A DNA stretch of 64,000 bases. It comes from Lautropia sp. SCN 69-89 (lineage in GTDB: Bacteria; Pseudomonadota; Gammaproteobacteria; Burkholderiales; Burkholderiaceae_E). Shown piece by piece: positions 17,133 through 26,584 of this stretch (position 1 is the stretch's first letter; every line of letters starts with the position of its first letter). A program made the position numbers and the translations under genes. Location of the stretch: assembly GCA_001724855.1 (NCBI GenBank), contig MEED01000008.1, positions 1 to 64,000 of the forward strand, read 5' to 3'. Below the pieces are notes generated by a model that saw nothing but the letters and a program-made list of their open reading frames with translations, did not search any database and was not told the origin of the DNA.

Positions 17133-17444
17133 TCAGCGCCCCGAAACCGCCTTCGCAACGAAGTCGGCCACCGCCTCGATCTGCTGCTCGCTCAGCTGGT
17201 CGGCAAACCTGGGCATCACGCCGATTCCGGTGCGCACGGCTTCCATGACGCGCGCCTTGTCGGGCTTGAGCTCGTCCAGCGACGGGCCGATGGTTCCGGT
17301 CGCGCCGGCCGCCTCCAGCGTATGGCACAGCGCGCAGGGCGGCTGCGCAGCCTCGGTGAACACCTTGCGTCCCAGCTCGTCGGCGGAGGCGGTGCCGGCG
17401 AGGGCCAGCAGCCACGCCAGCCCCGCAGCCTGCAACCGCCTCAT
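17133..17444 (-). CDS. sorB: Sulfite dehydrogenase cytochrome c subunit (SorB-like)
   Basis: This 103-residue c-type cytochrome has a signal peptide (MRRLQAAGLAWLLALAGTASA), one heme site CALCH at residues 37-41 and a probable Met ligand in GIGVMPRFADQLS. It starts in an ATGA overlap with the sorA stop, which indicates translational coupling. In the periplasm it would take electrons from the molybdenum subunit and pass them to the respiratory chain. SoxD would be larger (diheme), so SorB is the better fit for a single-heme subunit. Confidence 0.8.
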   Translation of the reverse strand: MRRLQAAGLAWLLALAGTASADELGRKVFTEAAQPPCALCHTLEAAGATGTIGPSLDELKPDKARVMEAVRTGIGVMPRFADQLSEQQIEAVADFVAKAVSGR

Positions 17445-18637
17445 GCGACGGTGACCGCGACCGCGTGGTCGCGCCAGCCGTTGTGCGCATAGGCGCGCTC
17501 GTTCTCGACGCGCAGTTCGGGCTGCACCGTGCCGTCGACCGCGATCGCCCGGCTGGTGATCAGGTGCTGGCCGGCTCCGAGCGTGACCTGCGCCACGAAC
17601 TGCCGCCAGGCGTAGCGTCCGAGGTGTGGCCCGAAGAGGGTGGCCGCCTGCCACGACTTGCCGCCGTCGACCGACACCTCGACCGCCTTGATCGGGCTGC
17701 CGCCGGTGAACGCGACGCCGTGCACCTGCACCGGGCCGGCACGCAGGGTCTCGCCGCCGGCCGGACCCGTGACGAACGACTTCAGGTTCATGTGCCACAT
17801 GGTGGGCTGGGTCGGGTCGCCCTTGCGGCCGATGTCGCGCACCCGGTAACCCGACTTCTGGATCGTCGCGGAGGTCTCGTCGACCGTGAAGGCGACGCGC
17901 TTCACGTACTTGACGTTGTTCACGCCGTAGTAGCCGGGAACGATCAGGCGCAGCGGACCTCCGTGCGCCAGCGGGACCGGTTCGCCGTTGAGTTCCCAGG
18001 CGAGGAGCGCTTCCTCCATCGCGATCCAGGGCACCGAACGCTCGACCATCACCTTCTGCGGGTCGATGCCCGGCGGGAAGGTTTCGCCGCCGGTGCTGGT
18101 CATGTAGCGCATGCCCTCGCGCACGCCGCCGAGTGCGGCGACGACGTCCCTGACCGGCACGCCGCTCCATAGCGTGTTGCCGGCCGCGCCGACTTTCCAC
18201 TGCGATCCGGAGGCCTTGTGGGCGAAGAAGCCGCGCCCGTTGCCTGAGCATTGCAGCACCATCGCCACGCTGGACAGCCCGATTCGCTTGAGGTCGGCGA
18301 GGGTCAGCGTGCGCGGCTGCGTGACGCCGTCGATCTGCACTTGCCAGGCGTCCCGATTCGCCACGATTGCCGCATCGGGAGCGGCGATGTTGTTGCGCAG
18401 GAAGAGGATGTCGGTGTCGGTGATCCCGCTCGTGCCGAACGCGCTGCGCTGGGTCTCGATCCCGCTCGCGCTGTGCACGATCACGCGGCTGGCGTCCTTG
18501 AACGAGGCCACCGGCGGCAGTGGCCTGGCCTGCGCCAGGCTGGGGCTGCTGAAGCCGCCCAGACCGGCGGCTGCGCCGCCGGCGCTCGCGGCCAGCAGCC
18601 AGCGACGTGCGACATTCACTTCGAGGGCTTCTTTCAT
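17441..18637 (-). CDS. sorA: Sulfite dehydrogenase molybdopterin subunit (SorA/SoxC family)
   Basis: This 398-residue sulfite-oxidase-family protein has a twin-arginine-type leader (ARRWLLAASAGGAAAGLGGF) and the molybdenum-ligating Cys130 in MVLQCSGNGRG. It also has the PGYYGVNNVKYVKRV region of the active site and a C-terminal dimerisation domain (VHGVAFTGGSPIKAVEVSVD). It oxidises sulfite to sulfate in the periplasm. The start is set by a strong AAGGAGGAGG ribosome binding site, and it overlaps the stop of the upstream barstar-like gene (ATGA). Together with sorB it forms a tightly coupled three-gene operon. Confidence 0.87.
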   Translation of the reverse strand: MKEALEVNVARRWLLAASAGGAAAGLGGFSSPSLAQARPLPPVASFKDASRVIVHSASGIETQRSAFGTSGITDTDILFLRNNIAAPDAAIVANRDAWQVQIDGVTQPRTLTLADLKRIGLSSVAMVLQCSGNGRGFFAHKASGSQWKVGAAGNTLWSGVPVRDVVAALGGVREGMRYMTSTGGETFPPGIDPQKVMVERSVPWIAMEEALLAWELNGEPVPLAHGGPLRLIVPGYYGVNNVKYVKRVAFTVDETSATIQKSGYRVRDIGRKGDPTQPTMWHMNLKSFVTGPAGGETLRAGPVQVHGVAFTGGSPIKAVEVSVDGGKSWQAATLFGPHLGRYAWRQFVAQVTLGAGQHLITSRAIAVDGTVQPELRVENERAYAHNGWRDHAVAVTVA

Positions 18638-19122
18638 GACGTTCCTCCTCCTTGTCCTTGTTCCGTGAGGCTGGCCACGGCTGCCGGCGGGTTCCGGAGC
18701 CAGTTGTAGAGCGGGTCGAGCGCGAGCCGCCGCGCCGGATCCAGAAAGACCGCGAAGAACCTCATCCCGCGCTCTCGCCGGCGCGCCGCCGCGGTCCGCA
18801 GCGCATCGAGCAAGGGGACGAGTGCTTCGGGTTCGGCGTGCCCCAGCGATTCGAAGCCGTCGAACAGCAGCACGTGCCCCGGAGCGGGCGACCAGGCCGG
18901 ATCGGCGAGCGCCGTGGCGAACCCGTGCCAGCCGGGCGTGGCGGAGAGGGCAAGTGCCTCGACACAGAGCCGCTGCAGGTTTGCGCGATCGGCATCGCCC
19001 AGCCGAACCCGCGCCATCGGATAGCGGTCAATCGCTGCCGCCTCCTCGAGGGCATCGATCGTCTCGACCCGGTAGACGCCCGAGCGCCGCTCATCGGCGA
19101 GGCGTTCGGCGAGCTTTCCCAT
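18634..19122 (-). CDS. Barstar-family protein coupled to sorAB
   Basis: This protein has 162 residues from the ATG at 19122 (MGKLAERLADERRSGVYRVE). The core matches the barstar (RNase inhibitor-like) pattern: a helix, then TPGWHGFATALADPAWSP, a strand GHVLLFDGFESL, a helix EALVPLLDALRTAAA, and a final strand RGMRFFAVFLD. The 4-bp overlap with sorA makes it the first gene of the sulfite dehydrogenase operon. No barnase-like nuclease is nearby. Several upstream starts are possible (19155, 19161); 19122 is preferred because a sigma70-like promoter covers the others. Its role is unknown; a protein-interaction or maturation role is a guess. Confidence 0.6.
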   Translation of the reverse strand: MGKLAERLADERRSGVYRVETIDALEEAAAIDRYPMARVRLGDADRANLQRLCVEALALSATPGWHGFATALADPAWSPAPGHVLLFDGFESLGHAEPEALVPLLDALRTAAARRRERGMRFFAVFLDPARRLALDPLYNWLRNPPAAVASLTEQGQGGGTS

Positions 19123-19150
19123 CGACAGGCGGAGAACGGCGCATGTGGCG

Positions 19151-19802
<652 letters not shown>

Positions 19803-19960
19803 GAAGCTGTGAACCAATCACCCATGCCCGTCTTGCGCGCCCAGATGCGCCCATTCTTCGTTGCAAATGCTCGCCATATCCCCGATATGGCTGCGCTTTG
19901 CGCCTCGATCGGACGCATCTGGGCACGCCTTCCGGGCACGGCCGATTGATTCACAGCTTC
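19803..19960. repeat. 158-bp imperfect palindrome directly after tadA
   Basis: The element starts with GAAGCTGTGAACCAATCA and ends with GATTGATTCACAGCTTC, its reverse complement with one mismatch. Moving inward, CGCCCAGATGCG pairs with CGCATCTGGG, GCAAATGC pairs imperfectly with GCGCTTTGC, and the exact centre is CCATAT-CCCCG-ATATGG at 19874-19890. The arms are symmetric about 19882 over the whole length, so it can fold into one long hairpin. It looks like a dispersed REP- or MITE-like palindromic unit rather than an ordinary terminator. It starts on the base after the tadA stop. Confidence 0.8.
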
Positions 19961-19970
19961 TGAGACGACG

Positions 19971-19993
19971 AGGGCCGCTCGACGAGCGGCCCT
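19971..19993 (-). terminator. GC-rich hairpin between convergent tadA and ppiC
   Basis: AGGGCCGCTC and GAGCGGCCCT form a perfect 10-bp stem with a 3-base loop. It lies 43 bp beyond the ppiC stop on the minus strand. No strong T-run follows on either side, so its efficiency as an intrinsic terminator is uncertain; it could serve both convergent genes. Confidence 0.5.
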
Positions 19994-20035
19994 TCGGGTA
20001 GCCTGCGGCGCGAGCCCGCGCGCTGCAACGTCCCC

Positions 20036-20827
20036 TTACTGGATCTTCGCCTTCGCGCGCAGGCTCTGCTGCAGCTCCTGCACGCGGCGGCGCTCGATCT
20101 CCTGCTGGATCTGCGGACGCACTTCCTCGAGCGGCGGAGCCTTGGCTTCGCGGGTGTCGTCGAGGCGGATCACGTGGTAGCCGAACTGGGTCTTGACCGG
20201 CGTTTCGGTGAACTTGCCTTTCTCCAGCTTGACCATCGCGTCGGAGAACTCCTTCACGAAGGTCTGCGGGGTGTTCCAGTCGAGGTCACCGCCCGATTGC
20301 GCCGAGCCGGTGTCCTTGGACTTCTTCGCGAGATCCTCGAACTTCGCGCCCTTCTTCAGCTGGTCGATGATCTGCTTCGCTTCGTCCTCGCTCTCGACCA
20401 GGATGTGGCGCGCGCGATATTCCTTGTCGCCGGCCTGCTTGCGGATCTTGTCGTACTCGGCCTTGATCTCGTCGTCCTTGACCGGGTGGGCCTTCAGGTG
20501 GTCGCGGATCAGCGCGCGGATGAGCACGTCCTGGCGCAGGTTGTCGAGCTGGCGCTGCACGTCGGCATTGCGGGTGAGGCCCTTCTTCTCGGCCTCCTGC
20601 ACGAACAGCTCGCGCGCGATCAGCTCGTCGCGCACCGCGGCGCGCAGCTCCGGCGTGTCGGGGCGGCCCTGCGCGACGAGCGCCGCGACGAAGTCGTCGA
20701 CGCGCTGCTTCGGGATCGGCTTGTTGTTGACCACCGCCGCGTTCTGGGCGAAGGCGACCGAAGCGATCGGCAGCAGGGCGGCGGCCGCGATCTTCGCCAG
20801 CCGGAGCGACAGGGAGGGGTGCGACAT
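20036..20827 (-). CDS. Peptidylprolyl isomerase, parvulin type (PpiC/SurA-like)
   Basis: This 263-residue exported protein has a signal peptide (MSHPSLSLRLAKIAAAALLP ... VAFAQ), an N-terminal chaperone-like helical region and a parvulin PPIase domain. The domain shows YRARHILVESEDEAKQIIDQ, FEDLAKKSKDTGSAQSGGDL and TQFGYHVIRLDD. It probably assists outer membrane and periplasmic protein folding. An AAGGA site lies 6 bases before the ATG. It is downstream of bolA and yciB on the same strand, a gene order common in Burkholderiales, with 64 bp after the bolA stop. Confidence 0.9.
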   Translation of the reverse strand: MSHPSLSLRLAKIAAAALLPIASVAFAQNAAVVNNKPIPKQRVDDFVAALVAQGRPDTPELRAAVRDELIARELFVQEAEKKGLTRNADVQRQLDNLRQDVLIRALIRDHLKAHPVKDDEIKAEYDKIRKQAGDKEYRARHILVESEDEAKQIIDQLKKGAKFEDLAKKSKDTGSAQSGGDLDWNTPQTFVKEFSDAMVKLEKGKFTETPVKTQFGYHVIRLDDTREAKAPPLEEVRPQIQQEIERRRVQELQQSLRAKAKIQ

Positions 20828-20891
20828 CGTGGGTCCTTGTGGCAATCGTGGAGTGACCGGCGCGCGCCGGTGACGGGCGGCGGGCCTGGCG

Positions 20892-21164
20892 TCAGGACGC
20901 CTCGGCCGGAGTACGGGCATCGATCACGAGCGCGTGTACGCGCTGCGGCATCCAGTCGTGCACGGCATCATACACGAGGCGATGTCGAGCCACGGTGCCC
21001 AGTCCGGCGAAGCGCTCGCTGACCAGACGGACGCGAAAATGCCCGGCACCGCCGGCGGCTCCGGCATGCCCGGCGTGCAGGTGACTGTCGTCGATCACTT
21101 CGATCGTCGCGGCCGGAAAACGCTCGGCGAACCGCTCGCGCAACTCTTCGACCGACGGCCGCAT
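20892..21164 (-). CDS. BolA family protein
   Basis: This 90-residue BolA-fold protein contains VEELRERFAERFP, the conserved DDSHLHAGHAGA and GGAGHFRVRLVSERF, then RHRLVYDAVHDWM. Family members partner with monothiol glutaredoxins and affect iron-sulfur handling and morphology genes. The start codon shares its A with the stop of yciB (TGATG), so the two are translationally coupled. The length is typical. The conserved His residues in SHLHAGH are candidates for cluster ligation with a glutaredoxin. Confidence 0.88.
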   Translation of the reverse strand: MRPSVEELRERFAERFPAATIEVIDDSHLHAGHAGAAGGAGHFRVRLVSERFAGLGTVARHRLVYDAVHDWMPQRVHALVIDARTPAEAS

Positions 21165-21697
21165 CAGCCTTCCTCCTGGATATGGCGGCCGAGCCAGAGC
21201 GCCTGCGCGATCACGAACGCGATGGTGAGACCCATCGTGCCGAACAGCTTGAAGTTGACCCAGACGTCGGTCGGGAAGCGGTAGGCGACGACCAGGTTCA
21301 GGGCGGCCATTGCGACGAAGAACGCGATCCAGGCGATGCTGAGCCGGTGCCAGACCGGTTCGGGAAGCGCCAGTTGCCTGCCCATGACCGACTTGACCAG
21401 GTTGCGGCCGAACATCATCCGCCCGCCGGCCAGCACCGCCGCGAACAGGCCGTAGAGGACGGTGGGCTTCCACTTGATGAAGGTTTCGTCGTGCAGGAAC
21501 AGTGTCATGCCGCCGAAGACGACGATGATCGCCAGGCTCGCCCACTGCATGCCTTCGACCGGCCGGGCGCGCAGCTTCAGCCAAAGGATCTGCGCGACGC
21601 TGGCGGCGATCGCCACCGCCGTGGCGACGTAGATGTCGGCCAGCTTGTAGGCCAGGAAGAACAGCAGGATCGGGAACAGGTCGAACAGCAGCTTCAT
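21164..21697 (-). CDS. yciB: Inner membrane septation protein YciB/IspZ
   Basis: This 177-residue protein has five or six membrane segments and starts with [20 protein letters not shown], the hallmark of the family. It also contains [38 protein letters not shown] and the C-terminal [20 protein letters not shown]. In enterics it affects cell envelope synthesis and septation. It is the first gene of yciB-bolA-ppiC. The longer open frame upstream is not hydrophobic and overlaps the divergent small gene at 21758. Confidence 0.93.
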   Translation of the reverse strand: MKLLFDLFPILLFFLAYKLADIYVATAVAIAASVAQILWLKLRARPVEGMQWASLAIIVVFGGMTLFLHDETFIKWKPTVLYGLFAAVLAGGRMMFGRNLVKSVMGRQLALPEPVWHRLSIAWIAFFVAMAALNLVVAYRFPTDVWVNFKLFGTMGLTIAFVIAQALWLGRHIQEEG

Positions 21698-21757
21698 GCG
21701 CGCAGTATAGAATGAGAGGTTTGATTGCGCCCCACGGGGCAACCCAGGAGTCTGACG

Positions 21758-21886
21758 ATGGCCGAACGCACCCGCAACCGCCGCAACACGCTCGAGCGCC
21801 GTTGCCTGCCCAAGTCGCTGAAGCGGCTGTTCAAGGGCTCGAAGCGCCCGGTGTTCCGGATGCTCGAGAAGGTCAAGAAGGCCTGA
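21758..21886 (+). CDS. 42-residue highly basic protein
   Basis: An ATG with AGGAG 8 bases upstream opens a 43-codon frame. The product starts [20 protein letters not shown], continues [18 protein letters not shown] and ends VKKA; about 16 of 42 residues are Lys or Arg. A TATAGAAT box near 21706 could be its -10 element. It is divergent from yciB. The composition suggests a nucleic-acid- or ribosome-associated small protein, or a short membrane-active peptide. No family is recognised. The GC-rich codon third positions are consistent with translation. Confidence 0.6.
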   Translation: MAERTRNRRNTLERRCLPKSLKRLFKGSKRPVFRMLEKVKKA

Positions 21887-21906
21887 GTTCCCGCGCTTCG
21901 AGCGCT

Positions 21907-22332
21907 TCAGCCTTGCGGCTCGAAGCGCAGCGACGCCGAATTGATGCAGTAGCGCAGGCCGGTCGGCGGCGGTCCGTCGTCGAACCGGTGGCCCAGGTGC
22001 GCGTCGCAGGCCGCGCACAGCACTTCGGTGCGCACCATCCCGTGGCTCGCGTCGCGCCGCAAGGCCAGGTTGGCCTCGTCGATCGGCCGCCACCAACTCG
22101 GCCATCCGCTTCCCGATTCGTATTTTTCCGACGACGCGAACAGCGGCGTGCCGCAGCACACGCACAGGTAGCGGCCCTTTTCGTGGTGGTCCCAGTAGCA
22201 GCCGGTGAAGGCACGTTCGGTGCCGTGGCGGCGCGCGATCCGGTATTGCTCCTCGGTGAGCAGCGAGCGCCATTGCTCGTCTGTCTTCTCGACACGGGCA
22301 GGCGGGCGGGCGGCGGGTTTCGTGACAGTCAT
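21907..22332 (-). CDS. msrB: Peptide methionine (R)-S-oxide reductase MsrB
   Basis: This 141-residue protein reduces the R form of methionine sulfoxide in proteins. It has the zinc CxxC pairs (CVCCGTPLF and [10 protein letters not shown]), the conserved SGSGWPSWW and the catalytic Cys129 in [13 protein letters not shown]. There is no selenocysteine. The N-terminal [18 protein letters not shown] is typical. Start 22332 (MTVTKP) gives the standard length; a longer open frame to 22575 lies antisense to the next gene's start and is rejected. There are 166 bp to the divergent acyl-CoA ligase. Confidence 0.93.
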   Translation of the reverse strand: MTVTKPAARPPARVEKTDEQWRSLLTEEQYRIARRHGTERAFTGCYWDHHEKGRYLCVCCGTPLFASSEKYESGSGWPSWWRPIDEANLALRRDASHGMVRTEVLCAACDAHLGHRFDDGPPPTGLRYCINSASLRFEPQG

Positions 22333-22498
22333 GGCGGGCAGCTCGATGGCGCAGCCCCGACGCCCGGTCGGGCGCAGGCGCGGCGGTTGTCGTGATTCTA
22401 TGCGGTCGGCGTCGCGGGCATCGACCATCTCCCCGCGGGACTCGCTAGAATTCCGGCGATCCGCACGCGCGCGTGCCTGACAACAACGGAGACACCCC

Positions 22499-24142
22499 AT
22501 GCAAGGACTGATGATGGACATGCCGCTGCTCGTCTCGGGCATCCTGCAGCATGCCGCGCGCCACCATGGGGACACCGAAATCGTCTCGCGCCGCGTGGAA
22601 GGCGACGTTCACCGCTACACCTACACCGACTGCGAGCGCCGCTCGCGCCAGCTGGCCGACGCCTTGTCGCGCGAGGGGGTGGCGATCGGCGACCGCGTCG
22701 CCACGCTCGCCTGGAACGGCTACCGGCACATGGAGCTGTACTACGCAGTGGGCGGCATGGGTGCGGTGATCCACACGATCAACCCGCGACTGCACCCCGA
22801 ACAGATCGCCTGGATCGTCAACCACGCGGGCGACGTGCACCTGGCGTTCGACCTCACCTTCCTGCCGATCATCGAGGCGATCGCGGCGCACTGCCCGAAC
22901 GTCAGGAGCTGGATCGCGATGGTCGACGAAGACCGCCAGCCGACGTCCGGCAAGGTGGCCAACCTGGTCAACTACGAGCAGCTTCTCGCCCGCGGCTCGA
23001 CCGACTACCGCTGGCCCGAGATCGACGAGCGAAGCGCCGTCGGCCTGTGCTACACCTCGGGCACCACCGGCAACCCGAAGGGCGCGATGTACACGCATCG
23101 CTCCACCGTGCTGCACGCCTATGCGGCGGCCTTGCCCGACGCGATGGGCGCATCCTCGCGCGACTGCATCCTGCCGGTGGTGCCGATGTTCCACGTCAAC
23201 GCGTGGGGGCTGCCGTACACCTGCCCGCTGGTCGGGGCGAAGATCGTCTTCCCCGGCGCGCAACTCGACGGCAAGTCGCTGTACGAACTGTTCGAGAACG
23301 AGGGCGTCACCTACTCGGCCGGCGTGCCCACCGTCTGGCTCGGCCTGCTGCAGCACGTCCGGCAGGCCGGCGTGAAGTTCTCGACCTTCAAGCGCACGGT
23401 GATCGGCGGCTCGGCCTGCCCGCCGGCGATGATCCGCGCGTTCCACGACGAATTCGGGGTCGAGGTGATCCACGCCTGGGGCATGACCGAGATGTCGCCG
23501 CTGGGCACGCTGTGCCGGTTGCAGAACAAGCACCTGGGGCAATCCGGGGCCGTCCAGCAGAAGATCCTCGAGAAGCAGGGCCACGTGATCTTCGGCGTCG
23601 ACATGAAGATCGTCGACGACCAGTACCGCGAACTGCCGTGGGACGGCACGACCTTCGGCAACCTGCTGGTGCGCGGTCCCTGGGTGATTCGCGAGTACTT
23701 CCGCGGCGAGGGCGGCGATCCGCTGAAGTACGACGCCGACGGGCGCGGCTGGTTCCCGACCGGCGACGTGGCGACGATCGACGCGGACGGCTACATGCAG
23801 ATCACCGATCGCAGCAAGGACGTGATCAAGTCCGGCGGCGAATGGATCAGCACGATCGACCTGGAGAACCTGGCGATCGGGCACCCGGCGGTGGCCAACG
23901 CCGCGGTGATCGGCGTGCCGCATCCGAAGTGGGACGAGCGGCCGCTGCTGGTGGTGGTGAAGAAGCCCGGCGCGGAAGTCACCAGGGAAGAACTGCTCGC
24001 CTTCTACGAGGGCAAGGTGGCCAAGTGGTGGATGCCCGACGACGTGCAGTTCGTCGAGTCGATCCCGCTGGGCGCCACCGGCAAGATCCTGAAGACGAAG
24101 CTGCGCGAGCAGTTCCGCGACTACAAGCTGCCCGGCGCCTGA
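22499..24142 (+). CDS. Fatty-acid/acyl-CoA synthetase (AMP-forming)
   Basis: This 547-residue enzyme of the ANL superfamily has the P-loop-like [18 protein letters not shown], the adenylate-binding [12 protein letters not shown], and [20 protein letters not shown] with [13 protein letters not shown]. The C-terminal catalytic Lys is in [15 protein letters not shown]. It resembles medium/long-chain acyl-CoA ligases and the DmdB type. It activates a carboxylic acid to its CoA thioester at the cost of ATP. CGGAGACACCCC precedes the ATG. It lies 121 bp upstream of a complete LivKHMGF-type importer and a few genes from beta-oxidation enzymes, suggesting it activates the imported acid. Confidence 0.92.
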   Translation: MQGLMMDMPLLVSGILQHAARHHGDTEIVSRRVEGDVHRYTYTDCERRSRQLADALSREGVAIGDRVATLAWNGYRHMELYYAVGGMGAVIHTINPRLHPEQIAWIVNHAGDVHLAFDLTFLPIIEAIAAHCPNVRSWIAMVDEDRQPTSGKVANLVNYEQLLARGSTDYRWPEIDERSAVGLCYTSGTTGNPKGAMYTHRSTVLHAYAAALPDAMGASSRDCILPVVPMFHVNAWGLPYTCPLVGAKIVFPGAQLDGKSLYELFENEGVTYSAGVPTVWLGLLQHVRQAGVKFSTFKRTVIGGSACPPAMIRAFHDEFGVEVIHAWGMTEMSPLGTLCRLQNKHLGQSGAVQQKILEKQGHVIFGVDMKIVDDQYRELPWDGTTFGNLLVRGPWVIREYFRGEGGDPLKYDADGRGWFPTGDVATIDADGYMQITDRSKDVIKSGGEWISTIDLENLAIGHPAVANAAVIGVPHPKWDERPLLVVVKKPGAEVTREELLAFYEGKVAKWWMPDDVQFVESIPLGATGKILKTKLREQFRDYKLPGA

Positions 24143-24263
24143 GGGGGCGCTCCGGGGGTGTTTCCCCGATTGCGGCGCCGGGCCGTTCGGTTATGATCGT
24201 CCGGCACCCGGCGGCCCGAGCGGCCTACGATCGGGGCCGGCCAATTACAACGAGGAGACACCC

Positions 24264-25514
24264 ATGACCGGATTCCGTTCCGCAGCGGCGGCATTCGCCG
24301 CGTCCGTCGTTCTTGCGTCCCCCGCAGCCTTGGCGCAGTCGGGCACGGTGAAGGTGGCCTGGATCGACCCGCTGTCGGGAATGATGGCGCCGCTCGGCCA
24401 GAACATGGTGCGCAGCTGGCAATACGTGGCCGACCTTGCCAACCAGCAGAAGTGGGCCGGCGACGTGAAGTTCGAGGTGGTGCCGTTCGACAACAAGCTC
24501 AGCCCGCAGGAAAGCCTCACGGCGCTGAAGTCGATCGTCGACCAGGGAATCCGCTACGTCGTGCAGGGCAACGGCTCGGGCGTCGCGATCGCGCTGTCCG
24601 ATGCGGTGGCCAAGCACAACGAACGCAATCCGGGCAAGGAGATCGTCTTCCTGAACTACGCGGCGATCGAGCCTTCGCTGACGAACTCGCGCTGCAACTT
24701 CTGGCATTTCGCGCTCGACATCAACGCCGACATGAAGATGGAGGCGCTGACTTCCTACATGGCCAAGCGTCCGGAGATCAAGAAGGTCTACCTGATCAAC
24801 CAGGACTACGCGTTCGGGCATGCGGTCGAGAAGGCCGCCGAGGAATACCTCAAGCGCAAGCGCCCCGACATCCAGATCGTCGGCAAGGACCGCCATCCGC
24901 TCGCGCAGGTGCGCGACTTCGCGCCGTACGTCGCCAAGATCAAGGCGGCCGGCGCCGACACGATCATCACCGGCAACTGGGGCGCCGACCTGGCGCTGAT
25001 GGTCAAGGCCGCCAAGGATGCCGGGCTGAACGCGAACTTCTACACCTACTACGCGGGCACCACCGGCGTGCCCACGGCGATGGGAGCCGCCGGCGCCGAC
25101 CACGTCCGGCAGGTGAGCTACTGGCAGCCGAACGACTCGGTCGTGAATCCGCAGCCGATCATCGAAGGCTTCAAGAAGAAGTTCAACGACGACTACTACG
25201 TGATGGCCACCTACACCGCCTTCAAGTTCCTGTCGGAGGCGATGAAGAAGGCGAAGTCCACCGATCCGCTGAAGGTGGCCTTCGCGATGGAAGGCCTGAA
25301 GGTGCAGTCGCTGAACGGCGAGGTCGAGATGCGCGCCACCGACCACCAGGCGCAGCAGTCGGTCTACATCTCGTCCTGGCAGAAGGTCGACGGCAAGGCC
25401 GTCAAGTACGACCAGGAGAACACCGGCTACGGCTGGCGCACCGAGGCGAAACTCGACAGCTACGTCGCGTCGCAGCCCACCTCGTGCCAGATGAAGCGGC
25501 CAGCCGCGCGCTGA
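24264..25514 (+). CDS. Branched-chain amino acid-type ABC transporter, substrate-binding protein
   Basis: This 416-residue periplasmic binding protein of the LivK family has a signal peptide MTGFRSAAAAFAASVVLASP ... ALAQS, then VKVAWIDPLSGMMAPLGQNM and repeated Rossmann-like lobes (VYLINQDYAFGHAVEKAAEE). A GAGGAGA site precedes the ATG. In this operon setting (an acyl-CoA ligase before it, beta-oxidation genes after it) the ligand may be an aliphatic or aromatic carboxylate rather than leucine or valine. It is the first gene of the importer operon. Confidence 0.9.
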   Translation: MTGFRSAAAAFAASVVLASPAALAQSGTVKVAWIDPLSGMMAPLGQNMVRSWQYVADLANQQKWAGDVKFEVVPFDNKLSPQESLTALKSIVDQGIRYVVQGNGSGVAIALSDAVAKHNERNPGKEIVFLNYAAIEPSLTNSRCNFWHFALDINADMKMEALTSYMAKRPEIKKVYLINQDYAFGHAVEKAAEEYLKRKRPDIQIVGKDRHPLAQVRDFAPYVAKIKAAGADTIITGNWGADLALMVKAAKDAGLNANFYTYYAGTTGVPTAMGAAGADHVRQVSYWQPNDSVVNPQPIIEGFKKKFNDDYYVMATYTAFKFLSEAMKKAKSTDPLKVAFAMEGLKVQSLNGEVEMRATDHQAQQSVYISSWQKVDGKAVKYDQENTGYGWRTEAKLDSYVASQPTSCQMKRPAAR

Positions 25515-25614
25515 GGCACGTCGCCCGCGCACACGCCGCCGGCCCGGCGGCGTGTGCCGGCGCGGGCGCGCTCGCCTGCGCCCGCCGCTGCCCGCCATCC
25601 GGGATATCCGCCGC

Positions 25615-26583
25615 TTGGAATTCGTCGTCATCTCGCTGCTGAACGGCATCAGCTACGGGCTGCTGCTGTTCATGCTCGCCTCGGGGCTCACGCTGATCTT
25701 CAGCATGATGGGCGTGCTGAATTTCGCGCACGCGTCCTTCTACATGATCGGCGCCTACGTGGCCTACCAGATCAGCACCTGGCTCGACGCGCTGTTGCCG
25801 GGTACCGGCTACTGGATCGCGCTGGTGGCGGCGCCGCTGGCAGTCGGTGCGCTCGGCGCGCTGGTCGAGCGCTACGGCCTGCGGCGCGTCCACAAGTGGG
25901 GTCACGTGCCGGAACTGCTGTTCACCTTCGGGCTGTCCTACATCGTGGTCGAACTGGTCCAGATCGTCTGGGGCAGGGCGGCAGTGCCGTACCGGATCCC
26001 GCCCGAGCTCGACGGGGCGCTATTCACCGTCTATTCGACGCACTTTCCGGCGTACCGCGGCTTCATGATGCTGGTCGCGGCCCTGATGCTGTTCGCGATC
26101 TGGCTGATGCTCACCCGCACCCGCATCGGACTGGTGATCCAGGCCGCGCTCGCGCATCCGGAGACGGTGGAGGCGCTCGGCCACAACGTGCCGCGGGTCT
26201 TCATGCTCACGTTCGGCGGCGGCACGGCGCTGGCCGGCCTGGCCGGAGTGATCGGCGGCAACGCGTACGTCACCGAGCCGTCGATGGCGGCGCTGGTCGG
26301 CTCGATCATCTTCGTGGTGGTCGTGGTCGGCGGCATGGGCTCGCTCGCCGGCGCGTTCATCGCGTCGCTGCTGATCGGGCTGCTGCAGACCTTCGCGATC
26401 GGCATCGACTGGGCGCCGGCGGCGCTGCTGCAGTCGCTGGGCTTCGAGATCGGCCCGGCGACACCCCTCTACAGCCTGTGGTCGCTCAAGCTGTCGCAGG
26501 TCGCGCCGGTGCTGCCGTACCTGTTGCTGGTGCTGGTCCTGATCCTGCGGCCCAAGGGCCTGATGGGCACCCGGGAGAACTGA
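25615..26583 (+). CDS. ABC transporter permease, LivH type
   Basis: This 322-residue permease has eight or so membrane segments and the family hallmark LISLLNGISYGLLLF near the N-terminus (here VVISLLNGISYGLLLFML), followed by SMMGVLNFAHASFYMIGAYV. The start is uncertain: TTG at 25615 (LEFVVISLLNG) puts the first membrane segment at the N-terminus, while GTG at 25552 would add 21 basic residues. The gene sits 100 bp after the binding protein and 1 bp before livM. With LivM it forms the membrane channel. Confidence 0.9.
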   Translation: MEFVVISLLNGISYGLLLFMLASGLTLIFSMMGVLNFAHASFYMIGAYVAYQISTWLDALLPGTGYWIALVAAPLAVGALGALVERYGLRRVHKWGHVPELLFTFGLSYIVVELVQIVWGRAAVPYRIPPELDGALFTVYSTHFPAYRGFMMLVAALMLFAIWLMLTRTRIGLVIQAALAHPETVEALGHNVPRVFMLTFGGGTALAGLAGVIGGNAYVTEPSMAALVGSIIFVVVVVGGMGSLAGAFIASLLIGLLQTFAIGIDWAPAALLQSLGFEIGPATPLYSLWSLKLSQVAPVLPYLLLVLVLILRPKGLMGTREN

Positions 26584-26584
26584 G

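Noticed and set aside
18634-19122. Barstar-like gene as half of a toxin-antitoxin pair
   Set aside because: No barnase or other RNase toxin frame is adjacent; the neighbours are sorA and tadA.
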